A stretch of DNA of 57,656 nucleotides from a virus. Numbering within the stretch: position 1 is the first letter of the stretch; the number at the start of each line of letters is the position of its first letter. The stretch spans positions 1 to 57,656 of the IMG/VR virus record IMGVR_UViG_3300015371_000042. The stretch is one strand, 5' to 3'. The translations under genes and the position numbers were made by a program. This document shows, in pieces, positions 14,816 to 22,193 of the stretch. The notes below the pieces were generated by a model. That model had not been told where the DNA came from and ran no database searches. It saw only the letters and a list, made by a program, of their open reading frames with translations.

Positions 14816-15771
14816 CAGGCGGCGTCTTTCTGCTGGTAGGGGTTGAGGGACTTGGTGGTGCCGTCCGGCTTCGGGATGCGGTAGGCGATGCGGCGGCCGT
14901 TGGCGACAGCTCGCCGGCCGGTGCCGATGCGGTCCAGGACGAGGCCCCTCGCGGTGGTGAGCTCGGTCTTCGCGGCGGCCATCTGCTCTTGGGCGAGCTC
15001 GTAGCGGGCGGCGTCCTCAAGGGGGATCTCGACGTCGACGTCGTCGAAGCCGTCGGGCTGGACGCGGATCGTCTTGTACGTGTCGTCGGCGCCGTCGATG
15101 GGCGGGCGGATCCCGTCGCGGACTTCGTCGAGGAACTTCACGGCCGCGTCGCGGAGGATCTGCGCCTCGGCCTCGTCGTACTCGACGGTGTATTCGCGGT
15201 AGTCGTGGCCGGAGATGAGGACGCCGAAGCGGGTGCGGGTGCGCAGGCCGAGGGTGTCCATCTGCCACATGGCCTGGCAGCGGTACCAGATGGGCACGCC
15301 GTCGTCGGCGCCGTCCGGACCCCAGTCGTCACCGAACGGGCTCGTCTTCACTTCAAGCAGTTCTTCGGCCTGGTCGGGGACCTCGAACTCGCCGGCGGGC
15401 TGCGGGTAGACGAGCCGGTCGGGGGTGGCGCGCTGCCACTCCCGCTCCTGGTGCTGCCAGGTGCCGGCCGGTGCGGCGAGGAAGCCGGGGTGCTCCTCCT
15501 GCCACTTCAACGCGACCGCGTCCTCCAGCCGCACCCCCCATTCGATCGGCGAGCTCATCTCGAAGGGGGCGACGCGCAGGCCGGTCTTCTTGTGCCACAG
15601 CGTGAAGCGGGACATCCACGGGCTGAGGCCGACGACGGCGGCGATCTCAGTCGCGGTGATCGTGAGGCCGGTACGGGCCTCCTCCCACGCCTCCGTGCCC
15701 GGCGTCAGGTGCCCGATCAGAACCCCCTCCGGCACGGTGTAAGGGTGTTCTGCGGTGCTGTTGGTGCTCAT
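14815..15771 (-). CDS. YqaJ/lambda-exonuclease-like nuclease
   Basis: 318 residues from ATG 15771. Catalytic-core features are GLTITATEIAAVVGLSPW (entry helix), IEWGVRLEDAV (metal-binding Glu region), RATPDRLV (Asp) and ELLEVKTSPFGDDW (ExK). IPIWYRCQAMWQMD-type Gln follows. These match YqaJ viral recombinases, which digest 5' strands processively to give ssDNA for RecT. The C-terminal ~70 residues are a helical region ending in a small beta domain. The start codon overlaps the stop of a 26-residue leader frame produced by a tandem duplication. Confidence 0.88.
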   Translation of the reverse strand: MSTNSTAEHPYTVPEGVLIGHLTPGTEAWEEARTGLTITATEIAAVVGLSPWMSRFTLWHKKTGLRVAPFEMSSPIEWGVRLEDAVALKWQEEHPGFLAAPAGTWQHQEREWQRATPDRLVYPQPAGEFEVPDQAEELLEVKTSPFGDDWGPDGADDGVPIWYRCQAMWQMDTLGLRTRTRFGVLISGHDYREYTVEYDEAEAQILRDAAVKFLDEVRDGIRPPIDGADDTYKTIRVQPDGFDDVDVEIPLEDAARYELAQEQMAAAKTELTTARGLVLDRIGTGRRAVANGRRIAYRIPKPDGTTKSLNPYQQKDAA

Positions 15772-15896
15772 GAGACCTGCTTTCGAGTAGGGGTTGCCGG
15801 GCCCCGCCCGCCAGGGGGAGGGTGTTCTGCGGTGCTGTTGGTGCTCATGAGACCTGCTTTCGAGTAGGGGTTGCCGGGCCCCGCCCAGCCGGGGGG
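15743..15896. repeat. 77-bp tandem duplication covering the exonuclease start
   Basis: Positions 15743-15819 and 15820-15896 are two head-to-tail copies of one unit. The first 67 bp are identical, and the last ~10 differ by small changes. Each copy carries the ribosome-binding region, the ATG and the first ~10 codons of the exonuclease. Confidence 0.95.
15768..15848 (-). CDS. 26-codon leader ORF created by duplication
   Basis: It starts at the duplicated ATG (15848) with the same upstream sequence as the exonuclease gene and shares its first 10 residues (MSTNSTAEHP). It then reads out of phase into the leader, and its TGA overlaps the real exonuclease ATG as ATGA. It is therefore a coupled upstream ORF that could tune exonuclease translation. 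It may also be a neutral by-product of the duplication. Confidence 0.5.
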   Translation of the reverse strand: MSTNSTAEHPPPGGRGPATPTRKQVS

Positions 15897-15911
15897 AGGG
15901 AGGGCGGGGCC
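15877..15911 (-). terminator. hairpin downstream of the clamp-like gene
   Basis: Perfect 10-bp arms GGCCCCGCCC (15877-15886) and GGGCGGGGCC (15902-15911). It lies between the clamp-like gene (ends 15973) and the exonuclease. One arm was copied with the 77-bp duplication, but the copy has no partner. Confidence 0.55.
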
Positions 15912-15972
15912 TCGGCTGCCGCGGAACGCTTGGGGGAAGTGCGCTCGACGCGGCGGTATGGGTGGCTGTCGG

Positions 15973-16614
15973 TCAGGCGGCGACCGGCTCGGCGGCCTCG
16001 ACGGGCTTGGCGGACAGCCAGGCATCCAGTTCGCGGCGCGTCGTCAAGTCCTGGCCTTCCGCGGTGCGCACCGGCATCTGCAGGCCGATGAAGTCGGAGG
16101 CGAGGATCAGCGTCGGCTTCATCGCACCGACCGACCACATCTGCACCGGGGCTGGCAGGTCCTTCCAGGCGCCGAAGAACTTCGGGGTCATCGCCATGTC
16201 GGCGACGGCCGCCTTCTTCTCCAGCAGCGGCAGCAGGAACTTGCGCCAGGACAGCGGCTCCTTGTCGGGCTGCGACAGGTTGATGGCGATGCGGCTGCCG
16301 GATTCGCCGGACAGGACGAGCTGGGTGTCGGTGCGCTGCAGGTCGATCGGCTTGGAGTCGAGGAGCCGAATGGCGGCGACCAGTTCCGGTACCTGCATGC
16401 GGTGCACGACGGCGGTCCACGGCTTGTCGTCGCCGCCGGTGACCTGGGTGCGGGAGACGGCCATGGTGAACCGGTTGGTGGCCATGGCGTACAGGTAGGT
16501 GCCGTCGTGGTCGAAGGCGATGGACTGCAGGGTTTCCGGGTCGTCTTTGCCGGCCATGTGCGGGCGGGCCTGGGCGACGAGGCGGCTGAGGGTGTGGTCG
16601 GCGATGGTGATCAC
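15973..16614 (-). CDS. sliding-clamp-like paralogue (short)
   Basis: 213 residues from GTG 16614 (AGGAGAACC ahead). The first ~60 residues follow a beta-clamp strand pattern (IAFDHDGTYLYAMATNRFTMAV). The C-terminal part PTLILASDFIGLQMPVR closely resembles the closing strand of DnaN, where the true clamp next door has its own VCMPVRLK ending. At 213 residues it can hold only two of the three clamp domains. It could be a partial or modified clamp, or a clamp-interacting mimic. It lies directly downstream of dnaN, separated by a hairpin. Confidence 0.5.
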   Translation of the reverse strand: MITIADHTLSRLVAQARPHMAGKDDPETLQSIAFDHDGTYLYAMATNRFTMAVSRTQVTGGDDKPWTAVVHRMQVPELVAAIRLLDSKPIDLQRTDTQLVLSGESGSRIAINLSQPDKEPLSWRKFLLPLLEKKAAVADMAMTPKFFGAWKDLPAPVQMWSVGAMKPTLILASDFIGLQMPVRTAEGQDLTTRRELDAWLSAKPVEAAEPVAA

Positions 16615-16644
16615 AGCGGGTTCTCCTGGGATGCTGGGTGGGGT

Positions 16645-16671
16645 GCCCCGCCGGATTCCGCCCGGCGGGGC
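16645..16671 (-). terminator. hairpin between dnaN and the clamp-like gene
   Basis: Perfect 10-bp arms GCCCCGCCGG and CCGGCGGGGC around a 7-base loop, just after the dnaN stop. It may reduce expression of the downstream clamp-like gene. Confidence 0.65.
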
Positions 16672-16677
16672 GTTCGG

Positions 16678-17787
16678 CTACTTGAGGCGGACGGGCATGC
16701 ACACGGCCCGGTAGGTGGCGTCGTCGACCGGCTCGATCAGCACGGGCTTGCTGGGCGTGTACAGCCAGATCCGCGCCGCCCCCTCGATGGGGGCCAGCAG
16801 CGAGGCGAGATAGTGCGGGTTGAAGGCGATGGTGAAGTCGTCGACGTCGCTGTCGGCTTCGACCTCGCTGCTGCCGCGCTGGCCTCCGCCGCCGCCCTGC
16901 ACCGTGGCCTTGCCGGCGCTGAACGAGACACGGATCGGGTTCTTCTCTTCGATGACCAGTGCGGCCCGCTTCACTGCGGCCACCAGTTCGGCGGCGTCCA
17001 CCAGCGCGGAGCCTGCCGCGGCTTCCGGCTTGGGGAAGAAGCCGCTGATGTCGGGAAACTTCCCGGCGATGGTGCGGCTGGTCACCGACAAGGAGTCGGT
17101 GGAGAGGGATGCCACCGATCCGTCCGCGTCGGCGAATCCGATGCGCACGGCGTGTCCAGCGGTCTGCTTGACGGTGGCCGCGAACTCGGCTGCCGGGATG
17201 AGCAGTTCGCCTGCCCTGTCGCTGCTGGGCTGCCACGGAATGGTGCGGCGCACGATGCGGTACCGGTCCGAGGCGGACACTACGAGCTGGTCGCCGTCGG
17301 CGAGGACGTGCACGCCGGCGAAGCCGATGAGGCTGCCAGCGGCCTCGGCCATGGGCAGGGTGCACTGTGCGGCGTGCCCGACTGCGGCGGCCAGAAGGTC
17401 GCCGTCGACGGTGCCGGCAACGCCGGGCGGTTCCGGAAGCGCCGGGTAGTCGGCGACGTCCATTGTCGGCAGGGCGAATGTGGTGCCCGGCGCGGACACG
17501 GTCACCTCGTGCTCGTCGGCGACCACATCCACCAGCCCGGCCGGGAAGGTTGCGGACACGTCGGCCAGGAGCCGGCCGGACACTAGGGCCCGGCCCGGTT
17601 CCAGCGTCTCGGCATCCAGGGTGGTTCGGGTGCTGGTCTCGTAGTCGAAGCCGGACAGTGTGACCGTGTCCACGGTGGCTTCGATGAGGAGTCCGGAGAG
17701 GACGGGTGCGAGCGGGTTGTTGGGGAGCCGGCGGTGGGCGCCGCGTGCGGCCTCCGCCAACTGCTTCTGGTCGATGCGGAGTTTCAC
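16678..17787 (-). CDS. dnaN: DNA polymerase III beta sliding clamp
   Basis: 369 residues, a full-length clamp with three domains: MKLRIDQKQLAEAARGA...LPNNPLAPVLSGLLIEA (domain 1), a middle with ASDRYRIVRRTIPW (domain 2), and FTIAFNPHYLASLLAPI ... YTPSKPVLIEPVDDATYRAVCMPVRLK (domain 3). Clamps encircle DNA and hold polymerase and repair factors. A phage-encoded DnaN would recruit the host replicase or phage factors to phage DNA. No phage DNA polymerase is in the window. The start is GTG 17787, overlapping a 40-residue upstream gene. Confidence 0.92.
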   Translation of the reverse strand: MKLRIDQKQLAEAARGAHRRLPNNPLAPVLSGLLIEATVDTVTLSGFDYETSTRTTLDAETLEPGRALVSGRLLADVSATFPAGLVDVVADEHEVTVSAPGTTFALPTMDVADYPALPEPPGVAGTVDGDLLAAAVGHAAQCTLPMAEAAGSLIGFAGVHVLADGDQLVVSASDRYRIVRRTIPWQPSSDRAGELLIPAAEFAATVKQTAGHAVRIGFADADGSVASLSTDSLSVTSRTIAGKFPDISGFFPKPEAAAGSALVDAAELVAAVKRAALVIEEKNPIRVSFSAGKATVQGGGGGQRGSSEVEADSDVDDFTIAFNPHYLASLLAPIEGAARIWLYTPSKPVLIEPVDDATYRAVCMPVRLK

Positions 17788-17906
17788 GCCGCCTCCGCCT
17801 CGGAGTCGGCCTCGGCCTCGTCGACGGCGGTGTCGTCGTCGCGGGGCTCGGCCTGGGCGTAGCCCTCGGTCTTCAGGGCGGACAGCGGGAACAGGGGCTG
17901 GTCCAT
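17784..17906 (-). CDS. 40-residue acidic peptide coupled to dnaN
   Basis: ATG 17906 has GGAGATCCC ahead, and the TGA overlaps the dnaN GTG. The N-terminus is MDQPLFPLSALK; the remainder is strongly acidic (repeated Asp/Glu/Ala). It may simply couple dnaN translation. The Gln-x-Leu-Phe start loosely recalls clamp-binding peptides but does not fit the consensus spacing. Confidence 0.5.
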   Translation of the reverse strand: MDQPLFPLSALKTEGYAQAEPRDDDTAVDEAEADSEAEAA

Positions 17907-17932
17907 CGGGATCTCCTAGACTGGATTCGAGT

Positions 17933-17957
17933 CCCCGCCCGCTAACCCCGGGCGGGG
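17933..17957 (-). terminator. GC-rich hairpin upstream of the dnaN pair
   Basis: Perfect 9-bp stem CCCCGCCCG with CGGGCGGGG, loop CTAACCC. It is placed between the stop at 18013 and the small gene start at 17906. It could terminate or attenuate read-through into dnaN. Confidence 0.5.
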
Positions 17958-18012
17958 GTTCTTGCGTTGAGCGCCGCTCGCGCCGGCCGGTGGCATCCGG
18001 CGCGGCGGCGGT

Positions 18013-18219
18013 CTATGTCTCCGCCTTGGCGGTGGTGGAGAAGTTGGTTTGCGTGCGGTGGTGGGCTCCGTCGCGGCACCCCATGCAGCCGTCGCGGTAG
18101 TACACGGACCGGCCTCGAACCGCGGTGACCGTGCCGGTGACGGAGGTGCCGCACCGGCTGTCGACGATCTGGTCGCCGACCTCGAAGTCGATGGGCTCGC
18201 TGCGGAGAGAGATCGCCAT
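18013..18219 (-). CDS. small beta-rich protein
   Basis: 68 residues, ATG 18219 directly after the previous TAG. The sequence alternates beta-strand-like segments (DFEVGDQIVDSRCGTSVTGTV, SVYYRDGC), suggesting an SH3-like barrel, with three Cys (C..C..C) that could bind metal. The function is unknown. Confidence 0.5.
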   Translation of the reverse strand: MAISLRSEPIDFEVGDQIVDSRCGTSVTGTVTAVRGRSVYYRDGCMGCRDGAHHRTQTNFSTTAKAET

Positions 18220-18669
18220 CTACGCCACCCGCCCGGGGTCGAGAACGGGCCCGAGGAGTCCGGCCGCGGCGGCTTCTTGCAGTGGCCGGACGTAGATCGG
18301 CCCGGTCGCCTGGTCTTCGATCGCCGTGGTGTCGCGGACCATCGGGGGCACGGTCACCGCGGCGGCGTTGGCTTCGGCGGCGAGCTGCGCGCCGAACCGG
18401 GCGCGGAACATGAGGACTTCGTCCAGCAGCCCGTCCCGCTCGGTGGTCAGGTCGTCGATGTCAGCTAGCTGCTTGACGACGATCTCCTCCGCCTCGGCCT
18501 GCTTGGCGCGGGCCTCGGCGAGTGCCTGGTGCAGGAGCGCGAAGGCGTCGTCGGCGCCGGCGACGATGGTGAGGAGTCGCCGGTTCTCGTCGCGGAGTTC
18601 GTCCACCTTGTCGACGGCGCGCCTGCGGCCGGGGCCTTTCAGTGCGGGGATCAGGTCGGTGAGGGTCAC
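18220..18669 (-). CDS. coiled-coil protein
   Basis: 149 residues, GTG 18669 in a GTGA overlap. Residues ~15-95 are a long Glu/Arg/Ala/Leu helix with heptad character (DELRDENRRLLTI, ERDGLLDEVLMFRARF). The C-terminal third is less ordered. It is probably an oligomeric scaffold-like early protein; no family recognised. Confidence 0.55.
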   Translation of the reverse strand: MTLTDLIPALKGPGRRRAVDKVDELRDENRRLLTIVAGADDAFALLHQALAEARAKQAEAEEIVVKQLADIDDLTTERDGLLDEVLMFRARFGAQLAAEANAAAVTVPPMVRDTTAIEDQATGPIYVRPLQEAAAAGLLGPVLDPGRVA

Positions 18670-18887
18670 GGCGTCTCCTTGCGGTGTGCGGCTTCGATGG
18701 CTGCGCGGGCTTTGAGGACGCGCAGCTGCTGGGCTGTGGCGGGGAGGCCGAGAACGTCGAGGAGTTCCAGCAGTTCGGCCGGGTCCTGGCCGAATCGGCG
18801 GGCGATGTGCCGGACCGCAGCGAGGGCCTGCGATGCGTCGACCGTCACGTTGCCGAGGTTGCGTAGCTCCAGGTCCCGGCCGCCCAT
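18666..18887 (-). CDS. small helical protein
   Basis: 73 residues from ATG 18887 (TGATG overlap). It consists of three helical segments (AVRHIARRFGQ, AELLELLDVLG, QQLRVLKARAAIEAAH). The size and helix pattern could fit a small DNA-binding or adaptor protein, but no recognisable motif supports that. Confidence 0.5.
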   Translation of the reverse strand: MGGRDLELRNLGNVTVDASQALAAVRHIARRFGQDPAELLELLDVLGLPATAQQLRVLKARAAIEAAHRKETP

Positions 18888-19066
18888 CAGGCGTCTGCCT
18901 TGCTGATGCGTTCGCAGTACGCCTCGAACGACTCGGTGAAGCCGCCGTCGATGGAGGCCTGGAAGTCGGGGTCGGTGCGCTTCTTGATGCCGAGCGCGGT
19001 GAGCAGGCCGGGCAGGATCACCGGGTCGGCCGAGTCCGGCATCTGCGGCAGGTCGAGGATGGTCAT
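18887..19066 (-). CDS. small hypothetical protein
   Basis: 59 residues from ATG 19066; the longer frame upstream is shadow of the neighbouring gene. It contains PVILPGLLTALGIKKRTDPD and an acidic helical end. It shares one base (TGATG) with the preceding stop. No family recognised. Confidence 0.5.
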   Translation of the reverse strand: MTILDLPQMPDSADPVILPGLLTALGIKKRTDPDFQASIDGGFTESFEAYCERISKADA

Positions 19067-19236
19067 CACGCCACCACCGCGGGGTCCATGCGGGCGGCGT
19101 CGAGGCGCAGCTCGTACTCGCGGATCTGCCCGTCCGTCCACTGGCGTTCGTCGGGGCCGAACTCGCGGTGAGCTGCCGTCCACACCCGGATGAGGGCGTC
19201 CTCGATAACGTCGGCGATGCGCGTCGGTGTCGCCAT
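19066..19236 (-). CDS. 56-residue hypothetical protein
   Basis: ATG 19236 starts one base after the preceding stop, and TGA overlaps the next ATG. The product begins MATPTRIADVIEDAL and has two charged amphipathic helices around WTDGQIREYELRLDAA. It is real by its exact packing between neighbours. The function is unknown. Confidence 0.5.
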   Translation of the reverse strand: MATPTRIADVIEDALIRVWTAAHREFGPDERQWTDGQIREYELRLDAARMDPAVVA

Positions 19237-19237
19237 G

Positions 19238-19462
19238 TCAGCTCACCGCCTTGAGGCTGCTGGCCCGCTTGTCGGCGGCGGCCTGCGCGGTGAGGGTGGC
19301 GAGCTTGTCGAGGACGGCTTGGTCGGCGAGGCTGAGGCAGATCGCCGCGTCCTTGCCGAGGACGAGGCTGGTGTGCCCGTCATGGACGTCGAGGACGATG
19401 TCGTCGACGGTGCCGCCGAGGAGAATCACGGACTGGATGACACGGGTCTGGCTGGCGTTCAC
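19238..19462 (-). CDS. small hypothetical protein
   Basis: 74 residues, GTG 19462 (GTGA overlap). Beta strands in the first half (SVILLGGTVDDIVLDVHDG, TSLVLGKD) and a C-terminal helix (DQAVLDKLATLTAQAAADK). No family recognised. Confidence 0.5.
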   Translation of the reverse strand: MNASQTRVIQSVILLGGTVDDIVLDVHDGHTSLVLGKDAAICLSLADQAVLDKLATLTAQAAADKRASSLKAVS

Positions 19463-19887
19463 GCGATCTCCTCGGGCGTGCTGTCGGCGGCCTTACGCTG
19501 CTCGCCGGGGTGGGTGAGGTTGCGGACGGGCTTCCATGGGGGCTTGCCGGTGCCGGGGCAGGGCTTGGACCAGCGGAAGGTGCGGGACCCCACGTAGTCG
19601 CGGCCACTCCAGTGGTGGCGGCCCATCACGCCGTCTGCGGTCATGGCCCGGTCCTGCATGCAGTGCTTGCACCAGCCGCGCGGGCGGACAGGCTCGGGGA
19701 CGGCCGGGTAGACGATGCGGTAGGTCGGATGGTCGGCCGCGATGCGCTTCTCGCCGTCGACGCGGAAGGCGAGGTACGGGCCGCGCGTTCCGACGATCGT
19801 GGCGGGCTGGCCGTCGTACTCGATACGCATGCCGTGCCGGGCGGGCACGTCGTAGGTGCGGCGGACCCACTCCATCGAGCTGGTCAC
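19459..19887 (-). CDS. hypothetical protein with Cys/His cluster
   Basis: 142 residues from GTG 19887 (GTGA overlap). The first half is a small beta-barrel-like region (GMRIEYDGQPATIVGTRGPY, FRVDGEKRIAADHPTYRI). The second holds WCKHC, HHW and a further Cys, a plausible zinc site. Such proteins are frequent in Streptomyces phages but uncharacterised. Confidence 0.55.
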   Translation of the reverse strand: MTSSMEWVRRTYDVPARHGMRIEYDGQPATIVGTRGPYLAFRVDGEKRIAADHPTYRIVYPAVPEPVRPRGWCKHCMQDRAMTADGVMGRHHWSGRDYVGSRTFRWSKPCPGTGKPPWKPVRNLTHPGEQRKAADSTPEEIA

Positions 19888-20486
19888 GCGGCCACCTGCT
19901 TCCGGGCGGCGGCGTACAGGTCGACGCCGTGACGGATCGCGTGGCAGCAGTGCAGGAAGCCCGGCGTGTAGTCGCTGAAGTCCCACTCCGGCAGATCGCC
20001 GAAGTCCCAGCCGTCGTAGCGGAAGTCCGCCAACGCCGCGCGAGCGCCCGCCTCGTGGCTGATGTCGCCCAGCTCGAAAATCTCGCGGGTGACCTCAGCA
20101 CCAATGCCGCGCGGAGCGTCGCCCTCTCGGATGGAATGGACGACGTACCGCTTGACCTGCTGCTCGAACAGCTCCAGGTCGAAGCCCTCGACCTCATCGC
20201 GCCCGGCCCGGACCTTCTCCGACCAATAGCCAGGGTTGATCTCGCCGCTGAAGGCGGTCTTCCGGAACAGGTCGAACATGTCGGGGGTGGCGTCGATGTC
20301 GAAGTGGAACGTCCAGCCCGCCTTGACGACGAGGTTGTACGGCCACGTGATCAGCTCGAACGGGTAGCGGCCGAACGGGGAGTCCGCGTCGCCCTCGAAG
20401 CGCAGGTGCCGGTACAGGCCGTCCTCGTGCAGCACGCTCACCGTGTGACCGGCGAAGCGGGCCGCGATCTCCGGGTAGTCGCTCAT
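19884..20486 (-). CDS. conserved-looking actinophage protein
   Basis: 200 residues from ATG 20486 (ATGA overlap). A mixed alpha/beta, aromatic-rich sequence: VSVLHEDGLYRHLRFEG, PFELITWPYNLVVKAGWTFHFDID, GWDFGDLPEWDFSDYTPGFLHCCHAI. The pattern is that of a globular enzyme-like fold, but no catalytic motif is obvious. Early expression is inferred from its place in the operon. Confidence 0.6.
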   Translation of the reverse strand: MSDYPEIAARFAGHTVSVLHEDGLYRHLRFEGDADSPFGRYPFELITWPYNLVVKAGWTFHFDIDATPDMFDLFRKTAFSGEINPGYWSEKVRAGRDEVEGFDLELFEQQVKRYVVHSIREGDAPRGIGAEVTREIFELGDISHEAGARAALADFRYDGWDFGDLPEWDFSDYTPGFLHCCHAIRHGVDLYAAARKQVAA

Positions 20487-20704
20487 CGCTTCTCCTGCGG
20501 GTGGCGGTAGGTGGGCTGGGCGGCGAGAGCGGCAGCCCACGCGGGGTAGTTGGCGTCACAGCTGCACGCCGTCGGGCAGGCGCAGGCCAGGGCGGCGAAC
20601 GCGGCATCAGCCGGGTCGAGTTGGTGCGCCTGCTCCCGCAGACCCGCGATACGGGCCTCCAGCACCGGCAGCGGCACGTCCACGGCGGCGATCGGGCGGG
20701 TCAT
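20483..20704 (-). CDS. small hypothetical protein
   Basis: 73 residues from ATG 20704 (ATGA overlap with the antirepressor stop). An N-terminal helix (PLPVLEARIAGLREQAHQL) is followed by an unusual Cys-rich stretch (LACACPTACSCDANYPAW) that could bind metal. No family recognised. Confidence 0.5.
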   Translation of the reverse strand: MTRPIAAVDVPLPVLEARIAGLREQAHQLDPADAAFAALACACPTACSCDANYPAWAAALAAQPTYRHPQEKR

Positions 20705-21516
20705 CGGGCACCGCCTTCGATCGCGGCGCGCATGGCGGCCTGACGCTTACCGATCCGCATCTGGATGAAGGACAGCCCGCGCGGGGTGACGTGCAGCGTG
20801 TAGTGGGCGCAGTGCCCCCACGAGTGCTCGACGACCTTCTCGACCGAGTTGAAGCAGTCCGCGTGCGACGCGTAGAAGTCGTACTCCCAGCCGCCGCACG
20901 TCCGCTGGCGCCGGTAGATCAGCTTCTCGTCGAGGAGGAACCCGCGAAGGTCCGTCTCCTTCCAGCCCAGTTCCTTCGCCGCCTGGCGGACCAGACGGTC
21001 GCCGTCCTGGGCGGCCATCAGCGTGTCGTGTACGAGAGCCTTCGGCTCCAACTCGGCGACCCGCGACGTCAGCTCGACCTCGCGCTCCGTCGACTCCAGC
21101 AGCATCCGCGCCACAGCCACACGGCCCTGCGGGGTGGCCATGTCCGGCAGGGCCGGCACGGCGGGGGTGAGCGAGTAGGAGCCGGTCCGGCGAATGGAGG
21201 GGATGACCTCGTGGGTGATCCAGCGCTTGAAGGTCTTCGCCTGCGGCTTGCGTGAGCGGAGGATCAGTGAGTAGAGGCCGGGCTCGTTGACGATGACCAA
21301 GTTCTGGGTGCCGCCAGGGGTCTCCACACTGTGGACCCCCTTCTCGTCCTCATCGAGGAGGGCGAGGGAGCTGTGCATGTTGCCGAGTTCGAGGACGTCG
21401 GCGACGTCGCGGGCGAGCCACCACGGCTCGGCGTCGATCATCACAGACCGCACGTGTTGCGCGGTCTCCGGGAAGGTGAACACCAGCGGGGTGCTCGCGA
21501 ATGGAACAATGGACAC
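20701..21516 (-). CDS. phage antirepressor (BRO-N plus KilAC-type)
   Basis: 271 residues from GTG 21516 (GAGAGGGACC). The N-terminal BRO domain reads MIDAEPWWLARDVADVLELGN, then NEPGLYSLILRSRKPQAKTFKRWITHEVIPSIRRTGSY-type (residues ~25-115). A linker helix and a C-terminal KilAC-like region follow (LGWKETDLRGFLLDEKLIYRR, then HVTPRGLSFIQ). Antirepressors of this class inactivate or titrate the lysogeny repressor. Placement just downstream of the immunity region agrees with such a role. Confidence 0.85.
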   Translation of the reverse strand: MSIVPFASTPLVFTFPETAQHVRSVMIDAEPWWLARDVADVLELGNMHSSLALLDEDEKGVHSVETPGGTQNLVIVNEPGLYSLILRSRKPQAKTFKRWITHEVIPSIRRTGSYSLTPAVPALPDMATPQGRVAVARMLLESTEREVELTSRVAELEPKALVHDTLMAAQDGDRLVRQAAKELGWKETDLRGFLLDEKLIYRRQRTCGGWEYDFYASHADCFNSVEKVVEHSWGHCAHYTLHVTPRGLSFIQMRIGKRQAAMRAAIEGGAR

Positions 21517-21601
21517 AGTGGTCCCTCTCGTTCAGAGCGTTCTGGTAGGGATCCGAGGTCGTCCCTGGCTTGGCAGTGAGGGGCGGCCTCTTCGTTTGCC
21601 G

Positions 21602-21895
21602 TCAGGCGGCGGCGCGCTCGGCCTTGCTGAACGGCTTGACGATGTAGCGCTCGTTCAGGGCGGCGATCTGCCGGCCGGTGAGGTAGTTGTCGCGGCCGTT
21701 GGAGACGAACTCGATCTCGCGGAGCCGGATCATTTCCATGAGCTTCCGGCCGCCGAACGGCGTCCACGGGGCCGCCTCGAAGGGCGTGTAGTGGAAGAGC
21801 TCGCCCTCGGGGGTGTTCGGGGCGGGGAGTCCTTGGCGGATCTTGGGGGCGGGGCGCTTGCGGGGCGCGGACTTCGTGGCCTGGGGGGCGGTCAC
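21602..21895 (-). CDS. small HTH protein, possible excisionase
   Basis: 97 residues from GTG 21895 (AGGAGTAGCC). After a basic N-tail (APRKRPAPKIRQ), the C-terminal half has an excisionase/MerR-like pattern: TPFGGRKLMEMIRLREIEFVS then DNYLTGRQIAALNERYIV. Its place between the Cro-like gene and the antirepressor fits a DNA-architecture or excision role. It could equally be a generic regulator; there is no direct proof of Xis function. Confidence 0.5.
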   Translation of the reverse strand: MTAPQATKSAPRKRPAPKIRQGLPAPNTPEGELFHYTPFEAAPWTPFGGRKLMEMIRLREIEFVSNGRDNYLTGRQIAALNERYIVKPFSKAERAAA

Positions 21896-21897
21896 GG

Positions 21898-22098
21898 CTA
21901 CTCCTGGTGGGTGATGTCGTTGGGGGTGACACCCAGCACGTCCGCGACCTTTTCGATGTTCTTGTCGCCCAGTCCGGCGAGTCCTCGTTCGACTCGGGAG
22001 AGGTGCGACCGGTGGATCCCCGTCTTTGCGGAGAGCGTGCGCAGGCTCATATTGAGAGCCCTCCTTCTGAAGCGGATGGCGCTGGAGTGCGGTCTCAC
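21898..22098 (-). CDS. Cro-like XRE-family regulator
   Basis: 66 residues, essentially one HTH domain (IRFRRRALNMSLRTLSAKTG, then HRSHLSRVERG, then VADVLGVTPNDI). It starts at GTG 22098, seven bases after a good -10 box, so it is probably translated from a leaderless mRNA. It is divergent to the + strand XRE repressor at 22303, which gives a typical CI/Cro-type switch. It is the first gene of the leftward early operon. Confidence 0.8.
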   Translation of the reverse strand: MRPHSSAIRFRRRALNMSLRTLSAKTGIHRSHLSRVERGLAGLGDKNIEKVADVLGVTPNDITHQE

Positions 22099-22105
22099 GC
22101 CTCAA

Positions 22106-22134
22106 AAACTAGCCCCTCGGTGCGCGTCAGGCAA
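22106..22134 (-). promoter_or_regulatory. early leftward promoter (leaderless for cro-like gene)
   Basis: On the minus strand TTGCCT (-35, 22134-22129), a 17-bp spacer, then TAGTTT (-10, 22111-22106). The GTG follows seven bases later, so transcript and coding start should coincide. A 10-bp palindrome GCACTAGTGC overlaps the -35 upstream edge and may be an operator. Confidence 0.65.
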
Positions 22135-22181
22135 GCACTAGTGCGCTTTTTTATAGCTCTCATCAAGCGGCGTGCCCGCTA

Positions 22182-22193
22182 CCTACCGGTAGG
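22182..22193. promoter_or_regulatory. 12-bp palindrome in the immunity intergenic region
   Basis: CCTACCGGTAGG is perfectly self-complementary. It lies between the divergent Cro-like and repressor genes, in a 204-base gap with no ORF, so it is a plausible operator. No second exact copy was found nearby. Confidence 0.4.
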
